Source of the DNA: Riemerella columbina DSM 16469
GTDB taxonomy: Bacteria > Bacteroidota > Bacteroidia > Flavobacteriales > Weeksellaceae
Assembly: GCF_000374405.1 (NCBI RefSeq)
Contig: NZ_KB894273.1
Span: 56,954 to 120,953, forward strand
Length of the DNA stretch: 64,000 nucleotides
Reading direction: 5' to 3'
Shown in pieces: positions 27,393 to 36,200 of this stretch (position 1 is its first letter; each line of letters opens with the position of its first letter). Below the pieces are notes generated by a model that saw only the letters and a list, made by a program, of their open reading frames with translations, ran no database searches and was not told the DNA's origin. Made by a program: the position numbers and the translations under genes.

Positions 27393-28004
27393 ATGGAAAA
27401 CTATAGTTATAACACCATAAAGCAACCTGTAGTAGAAACTATTTTAAAAGAAAAAGGCAGTAAGTTTTTGGGCTATGCCTATCCCGTAAAAAACGAAGAA
27501 GAGATAAAACAAGCGCTAGAAAGCATCAAAACAGATCACCCAAAAGCAACCCACCATTGCTATGCCTACCGACTGGGCTTAGAAGGCGAAGATTACAGAG
27601 CCAATGACGATGGTGAGCCTTCTGGCAGTGCTGGATTGCCTATATACAATCAAATATTGTCTAGCGATTTAACCAATATTTTAGTGGTGGTGGTGCGTTA
27701 TTACGGCGGTACTAAACTAGGCGTTGGGGGCTTGGTAAAAACTTATAAAGAATCAGCGAAACTGACTTTGGAAAAAGCAAAGGTGGTTACCAAAGAATTA
27801 GAAAGCACTTTAGAGTTGACCTTTCCTTTTAACTTGCAGAATGTCGCCTTTACTATCCTTAACCGTTTTGATACACAAATTATTAATTTTGATGCAAACG
27901 AAAACTGCCAAATCATCGCCCAGATTAAAACCTCTCAAAAAGAGCAAATCTTAGAACAATTTTTGGAACACCATCAGATAGAGACAAATATTCGGGAAGA
28001 TTAG
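27393..28004 (+). CDS. yigZ: YigZ/IMPACT family protein
   Basis: A 203-residue UPF0029 protein. Conserved boxes seen are HHCYAYRLG, NDDGEPSGSAGLPI and VVVVRYYGGTKLGVGGLV. This fold is shared with the N-terminal half of the IMPACT regulators of translation; bacterial YigZ is of unknown function. The second, C-terminal domain (about residues 140-203) is present. It is immediately downstream of ribD and convergent with a small unidentified ORF whose stop is two bases away. Confidence 0.88.
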   Translation: MENYSYNTIKQPVVETILKEKGSKFLGYAYPVKNEEEIKQALESIKTDHPKATHHCYAYRLGLEGEDYRANDDGEPSGSAGLPIYNQILSSDLTNILVVVVRYYGGTKLGVGGLVKTYKESAKLTLEKAKVVTKELESTLELTFPFNLQNVAFTILNRFDTQIINFDANENCQIIAQIKTSQKEQILEQFLEHHQIETNIRED

Positions 28005-28005
28005 T

Positions 28006-28203
28006 TTAATTAAAACCTTGGAGGTGCTCACCTACGCTATTTAATATTAAAACAATCGCGTGTTTGATATCTTTTCGAGTTTCATCTACATTCCCTTCTA
28101 ACTCGTAAGTGCTATATTGAACGGTATTGGCAAGATTTGAAAAACTCAATTTAATTTTAGCAGCATCCAAAACATTAGATTGATCTTTATGAAAAAAATC
28201 CAT
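28006..28203 (-). CDS. small hypothetical protein
   Basis: A 65-residue open frame with ATG at 28203, two bases from the yigZ stop. The sequence is mixed, with no signal peptide or known motif: FFHKDQSNVLDAAKIKLSFS, then TYELEGNVDETRKDIKHAI. It has host-like AT-rich codon use and a natural amphipathic pattern, so it may be real. No function is proposed. Confidence 0.5.
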   Translation of the reverse strand: MDFFHKDQSNVLDAAKIKLSFSNLANTVQYSTYELEGNVDETRKDIKHAIVLILNSVGEHLQGFN

Positions 28204-28283
28204 AGGGCATACTCAACAATCAAATGCTACGCTTTTGTAAAAAATTTATAACCCTTTTTTAATTGAAAAATTAAAAATATTCT

Positions 28284-28640
28284 CTACTCCCCTTTTTTCT
28301 TTACTAATAACATCCATTCATCATCTATATAAAGATAACCTTGGTCGTAAACAAAATAATATGTCCCTCCCGATTGGGTTTCTATAATGGAAGTGAATAA
28401 TGAAAATACAAATCCTTTTTCCAATAATTTAGTTTTTGGAATTTTTGTTTTTCCCGTCGTATTAAACCCCGATAGAATTCTATAATTTTTACGCAATTGG
28501 TTATTGATATTACGCATCAAATTATTTTGGTCTTTATTCCTTTGATTGTTATAACTATTACGACAACTATCCGAGCAGAATTTTTTATCTACTCGACCTA
28601 CAAATTCTCCACCACATTCTAAACATCGTTTTTTACTCAT
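28284..28640 (-). CDS. small zinc-ribbon protein
   Basis: A 118-residue protein; the start at 28640 (MSKKRCLECGGEFVG) is preferred over the 28709 frame, which adds 23 unconserved residues. The N-terminus has C..C and CSDSCR, a four-cysteine zinc ribbon as in DUF2116-like proteins, followed by NNQRNKDQNNLMRNINNQL and a region with GGTYYFVYDQGYLYIDDEW. It may bind nucleic acid. It is divergent from the ssb gene by a 163-base gap. The family is known in flavobacteria but not characterised. Confidence 0.75.
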   Translation of the reverse strand: MSKKRCLECGGEFVGRVDKKFCSDSCRNSYNNQRNKDQNNLMRNINNQLRKNYRILSGFNTTGKTKIPKTKLLEKGFVFSLFTSIIETQSGGTYYFVYDQGYLYIDDEWMLLVKKKGE

Positions 28641-28803
28641 TATTAGTGATTTATACTGATTTTGAATACAAAAATCATTCCATTTGTAAACGCTTACAAA
28701 CGATTTCATTCGACTATAAATGTTTTTCTACCGATTTATTAATCAATATCATAGCATATTTGCAGTATCAAATAATTGTTCAACTATTTAAAATTTAGAA
28801 ATC

Positions 28804-29118
28804 ATGAGAAATAGAGTAAGTCTTATCGGTCATGTAGGTAATGCACCAGAAGTTAAAAAGATTAATAATACTAACTTTGCACAGTTTTCTTTAGCCACTA
28901 AAGATACTTACACCAACGCCCAAGGCGAAAAAGTGGAAGACACCGAATGGCATAAAATTGTAGCGTGGGGAAAGTTAGCAGAAATTATTGAAAAATATGT
29001 GACCAAAGGAAAACAAATCGCCATAGAAGGTAAAATTACCTATCGCCATTACGATGATGCCAATGGTAATAAGCGCTATGTGACAGAAATATTAGCTCAG
29101 AATTTATTGCTATTATAA
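28804..29118 (+). CDS. ssb: single-stranded DNA-binding protein, short form
   Basis: A 104-residue SSB with the OB-fold pattern: RVSLIGHVGNAPEVKK, FSLATKDTYTNAQG, EWHKIVAWGKLAEIIEKYVTKGKQIAIEGK. It stops at VTEILAQNLLLL, immediately after the OB fold, so the usual flexible tail with the acidic DDDIPF-like tip, which recruits partner proteins, is absent. Similar short SSBs are common in this group and usually act alongside a full-length copy elsewhere. A strand-exchange or competence role is possible but not shown. Confidence 0.88.
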   Translation: MRNRVSLIGHVGNAPEVKKINNTNFAQFSLATKDTYTNAQGEKVEDTEWHKIVAWGKLAEIIEKYVTKGKQIAIEGKITYRHYDDANGNKRYVTEILAQNLLLL

Positions 29119-29156
29119 GCCAACTTTAGCATTAAAAAAGGTTCAGTTTGGAGTTA

Positions 29157-29189
29157 AAGCCTGTTTGATTGAAGAATTAAAACAGGCTT
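29157..29189 (+). promoter_or_regulatory. hairpin abutting the glycosyltransferase start
   Basis: AAGCCTGTTT (29157-29166) pairs with AAACAGGCTT (29180-29189) and ends two bases before the ATG at 29191. There is no downstream T run, so it is weak as a terminator and may influence translation. A TATCTTTG -7-like box lies at 29215-29222. Confidence 0.4.
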
Positions 29190-29190
29190 A

Positions 29191-30093
29191 ATGAAAATTT
29201 TTCATAAGATTGTTTATCTTTGTAGAAAATATTTGAAGTATTTGAAATTTATCATCATCATTCCTGCACATAATGAAGCACATACGATTTTAAAATGTTT
29301 AGAATCGTTAGCCTCGCAGATTTATCAAAACTTTGATTGTATTGTAGTCAATGATGGCTCTAGCGATCATACGCCACAATTAGTAACCACTTTTATTAAA
29401 AATCATCCGAATTTCAAAGTTATTAATTTAGAGTCCTCTAAACATCAACCTGGGGCTAAAGTAGTGCGAACTTTTTATGCTGGTTTAAACACTGTGACGC
29501 TTAGCGAATACGATATTATTTGTAAATTTGATGCCGATATTATTTTTCCAAATCACTACTTGCAACGCCTAAACGAGATTTATTCCACACACCCCAAAGT
29601 GGGGATGGCATCAGGTTTGGTATATGTTAAAAAAGGAAATCAGTGGCAGTTTGAAAATTTATCCTCAAAACATCATGTTCGTGGTCCTATAAAATCTTAT
29701 AGAATCTCTTGTTTTAAAGCAATGAATGGGTTAAGAGAAACTTTAGGCTGGGATAATATAGATGTGATGCTCGCCCAAATGTATGGTTACGAAATCTGTA
29801 CCGATAAACAATTATGGGTAAAACATCTAAGACCAACCGCGGAAAAATACAAATCCGAAAAGGCGAAGAAATTGGGTATTTATTTTTATAATATAGGGCT
29901 CAACTTACCTTTAGCAATGGTCTCTTCGCTTAAATCTTCGTGTAAAAATCGTTCTGCAAAAGAGTTTTTTATTACAATGAAGAGTTTTACTCACCAAAAA
30001 CATCCTAGGTTGTTAAATAAAGAAGAAATAAAATATATAAGACACCACAGAAACCCTTTGAAAAACTTATTTAAATCATCAACTAAAAACTGA
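29191..30093 (+). CDS. family 2 glycosyltransferase
   Basis: A 300-residue GT-A enzyme. The core starts at FIIIIPAHNEAHTILKCLES, then VVNDGSSDHT and the DxD-type FDADIIFP. The C-terminal part lacks membrane helices. The ATG at 29191 is taken, but a promoter-like box at 29215-29222 and an in-frame TTG at 29242 (giving KFIIIIPAHNEA near the N-terminus) suggest a shorter protein could be the real one. The sugar and acceptor are not predictable; a role in surface polysaccharide is likely. It is 10 bases upstream of phoH and in the same direction. Confidence 0.8.
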   Translation: MKIFHKIVYLCRKYLKYLKFIIIIPAHNEAHTILKCLESLASQIYQNFDCIVVNDGSSDHTPQLVTTFIKNHPNFKVINLESSKHQPGAKVVRTFYAGLNTVTLSEYDIICKFDADIIFPNHYLQRLNEIYSTHPKVGMASGLVYVKKGNQWQFENLSSKHHVRGPIKSYRISCFKAMNGLRETLGWDNIDVMLAQMYGYEICTDKQLWVKHLRPTAEKYKSEKAKKLGIYFYNIGLNLPLAMVSSLKSSCKNRSAKEFFITMKSFTHQKHPRLLNKEEIKYIRHHRNPLKNLFKSSTKN

Positions 30094-30103
30094 AAAATTC
30101 ACA

Positions 30104-31072
30104 ATGCATATGGAATTAAATTATGAACTAAGTGGTATAGATATCAAAACCTTCTATGGAGTTCAAAATCAATATTTTAACCTAATAAAATCCACATTCC
30201 CTACGCTAAAAATTACTGGGCGCGACCATTATATCTTCGCTATGGGAAATCCTGAAACTTTAGAGGTTTTGAAAAAAAAACTAGACGATATTGTACAATT
30301 TATACATCAAAATAACAGTTTATCATTAAAGGACTTAGAAAGTTTATTATCTATAAAGTCGCCACAGGAAAAAGAATTGGTGTTTGATCAAGATATCATT
30401 GTAAAGGGTGTTAATGGAAAAGTGATAAAAGCCAAAACTACCAATCTTAAAAAACTGGTAAAAGAATCCGACAAAAACGATATGGTATTTGCCATTGGAC
30501 CTGCGGGAACTGGTAAAACTTATACCAGTGTAGCTCTTGCCGTGCGAGCGTTAAAAGAAAAGCAAGTGCGTAGAATTATTTTAACGCGTCCCGCAGTAGA
30601 AGCAGGAGAAAGTCTAGGTTTTTTACCTGGGGATTTAAAAGAAAAATTAGATCCTTATTTACAGCCACTTTACGATGCCCTTCGTGATATGATTCCCCAT
30701 GAAAAACTAGAAAATTTTATAGAAAAAAGAGTGATTGAAGTAGCACCTTTAGCATTTATGAGAGGAAGAACTTTGGACGAAGCCTTTGTGATTCTAGATG
30801 AAGCTCAGAACACCACCCACGCCCAAATGAAAATGTTCCTTACCCGTATGGGTATGAATGCCAAGTTCATCATCACAGGTGACCCAAGCCAAGTCGACCT
30901 GCCAAGAAAGCAAAAATCTGGTCTTAGAGAAGCGATGCGTATTTTAAACAATGTAAAAGAAATTGGTTTTGTTCATCTAACCGAAGGCGATGTAGTAAGA
31001 CATCCCGTAGTTAAGAAAATTATCTCCGCCTACAATGATGAGGAAAAACGCCAAAGAGAAGAAAACAATTAA
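30104..31072 (+). CDS. phoH: PhoH-family ATPase
   Basis: A 322-residue PhoH-like protein with Walker A GPAGTGKT (132-139) and Walker B FVILDEAQN at about 227. It begins with a short region (MHMELNYELSGIDI) and the KH-like N-terminal part usual for this group. PhoH proteins are ATPases linked to RNA processing and often sit with ybeY or a glycosyltransferase gene; here it follows a GT gene. An ATG two codons later (30110) may be used. Function in the cell is not fixed. Confidence 0.92.
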   Translation: MHMELNYELSGIDIKTFYGVQNQYFNLIKSTFPTLKITGRDHYIFAMGNPETLEVLKKKLDDIVQFIHQNNSLSLKDLESLLSIKSPQEKELVFDQDIIVKGVNGKVIKAKTTNLKKLVKESDKNDMVFAIGPAGTGKTYTSVALAVRALKEKQVRRIILTRPAVEAGESLGFLPGDLKEKLDPYLQPLYDALRDMIPHEKLENFIEKRVIEVAPLAFMRGRTLDEAFVILDEAQNTTHAQMKMFLTRMGMNAKFIITGDPSQVDLPRKQKSGLREAMRILNNVKEIGFVHLTEGDVVRHPVVKKIISAYNDEEKRQREENN

Positions 31073-31120
31073 AAGCATTATTTTGAATAAATCTAAATAA
31101 TTGTTTTCTGATTTTAGTCA

Positions 31121-31151
31121 TTGTACTAAATAAATATTCAGTTTACCTTTG
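31121..31151 (+). promoter_or_regulatory. promoter of the 31178 surface protein gene
   Basis: TTG at 31121-31123, 20 bases, then TACCTTTG (31144-31151), in the usual Bacteroidetes -33/-7 spacing, 26 bases before the ATG. Confidence 0.75.
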
Positions 31152-31177
31152 TATTATTAATTTAAAAATTAAAAACG

Positions 31178-31924
31178 ATGAAAAAATTATTTTTAGTAGG
31201 TGCTTTAGCACTTTTTGGAGCAATGAATGCTCAAGAGTACAAACCAACAACTGGGGATGTAACAACAGAGTTTGGTTTAACAGGAGGTCTTGGTAATACA
31301 AGTATAGAACTACCTGGAAAAGGCGCTTTCTTTAAAGCTAGATATTTCAAAGCAAATAATATGGCTTACAGAATGTCTTTATTTTTAGGTACAAGTTCTA
31401 ATACTGATGATATAGATAACAAAATTAACGAGGCAAGTCTTTCTGAATTACACACTACGGGGAAAGATAAGTCTTCTAATACTGGATTTTTATTAGGTTT
31501 TGGTTTAGAGAAACACTTTACTGGTACTGAAAGACTTTCTCCTTATATTGGAGGTGAATTATTATTAGGTTTCAATAGCCAAAAAACATCAAAAAACACA
31601 ACAACTGTTAACTCAGGAAAAAATACAACTTATTATAAAAATGAAATTAAATCAGAAGTTAAAGGTCCAAATGAGTTTAGCTTTGGGGTAAGAGGTGTTT
31701 TCGGAGCCGATTACTATTTTACTAAAAAAGTATTCTTAGGTGTTGAGGCAGGCTTAGGTCTAGTGTATGCTTCAAAAGGTAAAACTACAACTACTAGTTC
31801 TGTATCCATGTCTACAGGTGGTACCACTACATCTAATACAGATACTACAGTAGTACCTGGTGGAAGCTCATTTAGTATTTCGCCTTCAGTAGTTACGGGC
31901 ATTAGAATTGGTTATACATTCTAA
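31178..31924 (+). CDS. predicted outer-membrane beta-barrel protein
   Basis: A 248-residue protein with a clear signal peptide, MKKLFLVGALALFGAMNAQ, cleaved after AQ. The mature part alternates polar and hydrophobic residues, with GFGLEKHFTG, YIGGELLLGF and a final SVVTGIRIGYTF, a C-terminal aromatic typical of outer-membrane barrels. A Ser/Thr-rich loop occurs around residues 205-228. It resembles general OmpA/porin-like flavobacterial proteins without a named function. The next gene has almost the same signal peptide at DNA level. Confidence 0.7.
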   Translation: MKKLFLVGALALFGAMNAQEYKPTTGDVTTEFGLTGGLGNTSIELPGKGAFFKARYFKANNMAYRMSLFLGTSSNTDDIDNKINEASLSELHTTGKDKSSNTGFLLGFGLEKHFTGTERLSPYIGGELLLGFNSQKTSKNTTTVNSGKNTTYYKNEIKSEVKGPNEFSFGVRGVFGADYYFTKKVFLGVEAGLGLVYASKGKTTTTSSVSMSTGGTTTSNTDTTVVPGGSSFSISPSVVTGIRIGYTF

Positions 31925-31956
31925 TTAAAATTAAAAAAAATTAGTTATAGATATTT

Positions 31957-31989
31957 AAGCAAGGTATCTAATCAATATCTTGCTTTTTT
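31957..31989 (+). terminator. terminator after the first surface protein gene
   Basis: AAGCAAGGTAT (31957-31967) pairs with ATATCTTGCTT (31975-31985, one G-U pair) and is followed by TTTTT. Confidence 0.8.
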
Positions 31990-32006
31990 TGTTAAAAATT
32001 AAAACG

Positions 32007-32534
32007 ATGAAAAAATTATTTTTAGTAGGTGCTTTAGCACTTTTTGGAGCTGTGAATGCTCAGCAAAACTCAGTTAAAGTTAATCCATTCGCTCTATTAG
32101 GTGGTACTGATATGGTAACTTATGAAAGAGCTATAAGTGGAAACTCTTCTGTAGGTTTAGGTGGAGGAATCGGTGGATTCAAAATTGGAGATGTTAAATA
32201 TAGTAATGCTGGAGGTACTATATTCTATAGATATTATTTTAATGAAGCATTAAAAGGTTGGTATGGAATGGGATCTGTAGCTTATAGCGGTGGTACTGTA
32301 AAATATACTGATGGATTTAATAATAAAGAAGAGAAGCAAAACTTCAGTTCGTTCGGTGGTGGAGTAAAAGCTGGTTATCAATGGTTATGGAATAGTGGTT
32401 TTACTTTAGATCTTAACGCTGGATTAGGATACTCTTCATTTAATTATGACTCTAATGAAAGTAGTAACAACATAGCTCTAAAAGCTAGTGGAGTATTACC
32501 AATGTTTGGTGTAGCACTAGGTTACTCATTCTAA
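32007..32534 (+). CDS. predicted outer-membrane beta-barrel protein, paralogue
   Basis: The best start is 32007, giving 175 residues; the frame opens at 31980 inside the terminator. The signal peptide MKKLFLVGALALFGAVNAQ is identical to that of 31178 except one residue. The mature part has Gly/Ser/Tyr-rich strands (GGGIGGFKIGDVKYSN, GTIFYRYYF) and ends MFGVALGYSF. It is a small barrel of the kind common in flavobacteria. It ends at a terminator and no partner gene is evident. Confidence 0.72.
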   Translation: MKKLFLVGALALFGAVNAQQNSVKVNPFALLGGTDMVTYERAISGNSSVGLGGGIGGFKIGDVKYSNAGGTIFYRYYFNEALKGWYGMGSVAYSGGTVKYTDGFNNKEEKQNFSSFGGGVKAGYQWLWNSGFTLDLNAGLGYSSFNYDSNESSNNIALKASGVLPMFGVALGYSF

Positions 32535-32570
32535 TTATTTATCTTATAAATTAAGATAATTTCTTCTATT

Positions 32571-32608
32571 AATCGCTTCAAATATCACAATTTGAAGCGG
32601 TTTTTTTA
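32571..32608 (+). terminator. terminator
   Basis: AATCGCTTCAAAT (32571-32583) with ATTTGAAGCGGTT (32590-32602), then T-rich. Confidence 0.85.
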
Positions 32609-32743
32609 TTTTTTAATCAATGCTAAGACAAAATAATTGGCTAAAAATTCAATATCTTATTAGTAGCCTAAATTTTCTAACAAACCCTCCAAAATTAAAA
32701 TTATATTGCTTATATTTGCAGACTTAAATAACTATATTACATT

Positions 32744-33103
32744 ATGAGTACAGTTTTTACTTTATTTATGGTTCTAATCATTGCCGTTTGTGTATTATTG
32801 ATTATCATTATTATGGCACAAAATCCAAAAGGTGGTGGCTTGTCTGGAACTTTTGGCGGTGGTGCTTCATCAGCATCTTATGGCGTACAGAGAACTAATG
32901 ATTTTATGGAAAAAGCCACTTGGACTTTAGGGATAGCAGTTGTCGTTTTAATCATCCTAAGTGTAGCCCTTACAGCAAAACCTACGGTAAATGTAGCTCC
33001 CGTAGCGGCACCTAAAAAAGAACTTCCAAATGCTTCACAAGCACCAACTCAAAAGGTAGATTTAAATAAAAACACTACCCCAGATACCAAAGCAGAAAAA
33101 TAA
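32744..33103 (+). CDS. secG: preprotein translocase subunit SecG
   Basis: A 119-residue inner-membrane protein with two membrane helices (about 5-23 and 64-82) joined by the SecG signature QNPKGGGLSGTFGG and a following serine-rich stretch. The C-terminus is a Pro/Lys-rich cytoplasmic extension. SecG assists SecYE in protein export. A TATATTTG -7-type box (32712-32719) is present. It is separate from other sec genes and upstream of porU. Confidence 0.9.
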   Translation: MSTVFTLFMVLIIAVCVLLIIIIMAQNPKGGGLSGTFGGGASSASYGVQRTNDFMEKATWTLGIAVVVLIILSVALTAKPTVNVAPVAAPKKELPNASQAPTQKVDLNKNTTPDTKAEK

Positions 33104-33134
33104 TTTATGATATTCTTATATCAATCTATAAATC

Positions 33135-33171
33135 ATAAAGTTACCGATAATCGGTAACTTTATTTTTTTTT
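33135..33171 (+). terminator. terminator after secG
   Basis: ATAAAGTTACCGA (33135-33147) and TCGGTAACTTTAT (33150-33162) form a perfect 13-bp stem followed by a long T run. Confidence 0.95.
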
Positions 33172-33227
33172 ATAACAATTTTCTTTTTACTTTGCATTAT
33201 TGTTATTTTCAATTTAAATTAACACCA

Positions 33228-36200
33228 ATGAAAAAATACCTCGCATTTCTGTTTAGTATTGTCTTTATCTCGCAATATTATACCCAAAATTATAAAATCC
33301 ATTGGGAAGGTATACATACGATATCCTATTCAGAAAATGAGAATATAATACTCCCTGGCTTTACCAATGAACATTTTGCTTATGAAAATGGTCAAGTTTA
33401 TCTTCAGAATAGTAAGAAATTAGATCAAAATCAAAACTTTAGTATTACGAATACACAATGGGAAAAATTACCTAGGGAACAATGGTACGATTTAGATGCA
33501 CAACAAATCACGCCCAATGAAGACTATAACCTTAATACCCAAGTTTCAAAATTTGGTATTTTACTGAATTATAATATTAAAGTTATTAAAAAAGAAAGAG
33601 GTGAACTTTACAAATTAGTGGAGTATACATTGGTTCCACAAAAAAAACAACCTTTTAAAACTACTGGGCTTACCCCTATGGCTGCCAGCACTGAAAGCCC
33701 ATTGAAATCAGGGAACTTCTATAAAATAAAAGTAGATAAAACAGGAGTTTATAAAATTACTTCCGAATTTTTGAGGAATCTAGGTATTGATCCTAAATCT
33801 ATAAATCCTAAAAATTTGCGGATTTATGGGAATGGTGGACTGATGTTGCCAGAATTTAATCAGGATTTTTATTATAGAACCCTTCAGGAAAATGCCATAG
33901 AAGTGGTAGGTGAAAATGACAACCAATGGGATGACCAAGACTACGCCCTATTCTATGCGCAAGGTCCAAATGGCTACAAACTCTACAATAGAGGTAATGC
34001 TAGAATAGAAACTAGAGACGACCGTTCCTCTAATGTAACAAATATCTATGAAGATGCTGCCTATTATTTCATTACTTTTGATAAAGGACTTGGTAAAAGA
34101 ATTACTACCGAAACCGATGCCACACCTTCTACATTTTCAACCACTTATAATGCTTATCAATTCATTAATGAGGATAAAACAAATTTTAAAGGCTTAGGCA
34201 GATTATGGGTGGGCGAGGCATTTAACCAAAATAGAGAAATTACCTTTAATTTAAAAGAGCCTATCAATACCAGCGATATTGTTCAGCTCCGTGTTAGAGT
34301 GATTTCCAACGATGCAGAAAATGCCAAAATTAACCTCAATATTGGCACACAACAATTGACGAGAATCGCAGGCAAAGACCTTAAAAGTATAATATTTGAA
34401 ACAAATGTAGACCAACTATCAGGAAACATAATAAAATTAACCCTTAATCCAGATATTAGCCCTAATCCTAATGCTTTATTTTATTTGGATTATGCAGAAA
34501 TTGACTACCCTCAACCATTGAAATTCAATGATGCGCAATTGGCTTTTAGAGATTATAATATCTATGAAAGCTCTGGGAATGCCTATGGTTTTGAAATCAG
34601 TAATGCCACGGGAATTGATCGGGTTTGGAATGTGGCTGATGTAACACAAGTGACTAGAAAAAACAATTTAAGCAGTAGCAATCAAACTTTTAGGTTGGCG
34701 TATACGGCAAACTCTACTCATTTTAATAATGAATTTATTGCTTTTAAAATTGATGCCGCCTACACTCCTCAAGCGATAGGTAGAATCCCCAATCAAAATT
34801 TACATGGAGATACCGATACCGATTACCTCATCATTACAATTCCTGAATTTTTTAATGAAGCCCAGCGACTGGCTAACTACCACGAAACCCATAATGGCTT
34901 CAAAGTAAAAATCGTTGCTCCTGAAACCATATATAACGAATATAGCTCTGGCAGTCAAGATATAACAGCCATTAGAAATTTTGTATCTCATCTGAAAAAC
35001 AATGGTTCATTAAAGTATGTATTTATTCTAGGAGACACTTCTTACGATTATAAAAATAGAATCCCTAATAATACCAATATTGTCCCTTCCTACCAAAGTG
35101 AATTTAGTTTCGATTTTTCCAATTCTTATGTTACAGACGACTATTTCACTATGGTAAAACCACAATATTCTACTAAAATCATCAGCATTCTTCCAGACCT
35201 TCCTGTGGGGCGTTTGCCTGCTCAAAATCTTGCAGAAGCCAAAATACTTATCGATAAAACTTTAGCGTATTATAATGCCTTACCAAACCAATCGACACCC
35301 TTTGGAGTTTGGAAAATGAATATGGATTTTGTAGTAGATGATGACAAAGATGGGGGTACACCATTCCATACCGTGATAGATCATATTTTAGAACATACAT
35401 TCGAAACAGGAACAGATAAAAAAGAATACCATATCCGAAAACTTTACCTCGATGCCTTTTCGCCAGAAAGTTCAGCAGGTGGACAACGCTATCCTGCCAT
35501 TACTCAGGGCATCACAAATGCAATGAACAATAGTTTATTTCTAATGTATTTTGGGCATGGGGGCATCAATGGATGGGCTCAAGAGCGTGTCTTAACTTTA
35601 TCCGATATTATAAAATTCGATAACTTTAATTCTACTTACTCCCAATTCCCATTAGTTTCCACCATTACTTGTGAATTTACCCTTTGGGATAACCCCAACA
35701 TCAACTCTGCTGGAGAAGCATTAATGAAGTTAAAAGGTGGTGGCCCCGCTAATATGATTACTTCAAGTAGAGAACTTTCCGTAGATTATGGTAAAAGATT
35801 TAGCGAAACTTTTTTAGAGCATATTTTAAAAATTAATGCTTCTAATACATTTAATAGATTAGGCGACGCTTTTCTAGATGCTAAACTCAACTATGGAATC
35901 CACTCTGGGCATTTAAAGGTTAATTTTTTAGGCGACCCTGCCATGCCGTTAACAAGACCTCAACCCAAAATTGTAGTAGACCAAATAACCATTCCAGATC
36001 ATACCAGTATCCGAGCACTAGATTTTATTAAAGTCAAAGGTCATATCATCGACGATAGTGGCAGTAACGATACTAATTTCAATGGTAAAGTTACCGTCAA
36101 TTTATTTGATAAATTTCAGAATAAAAAAACTAAAAATAACGATGGTAACCTGACCCCTATACTTAGCTACAAAGAAGAAGGCAACCCTATTGTAAAATCT

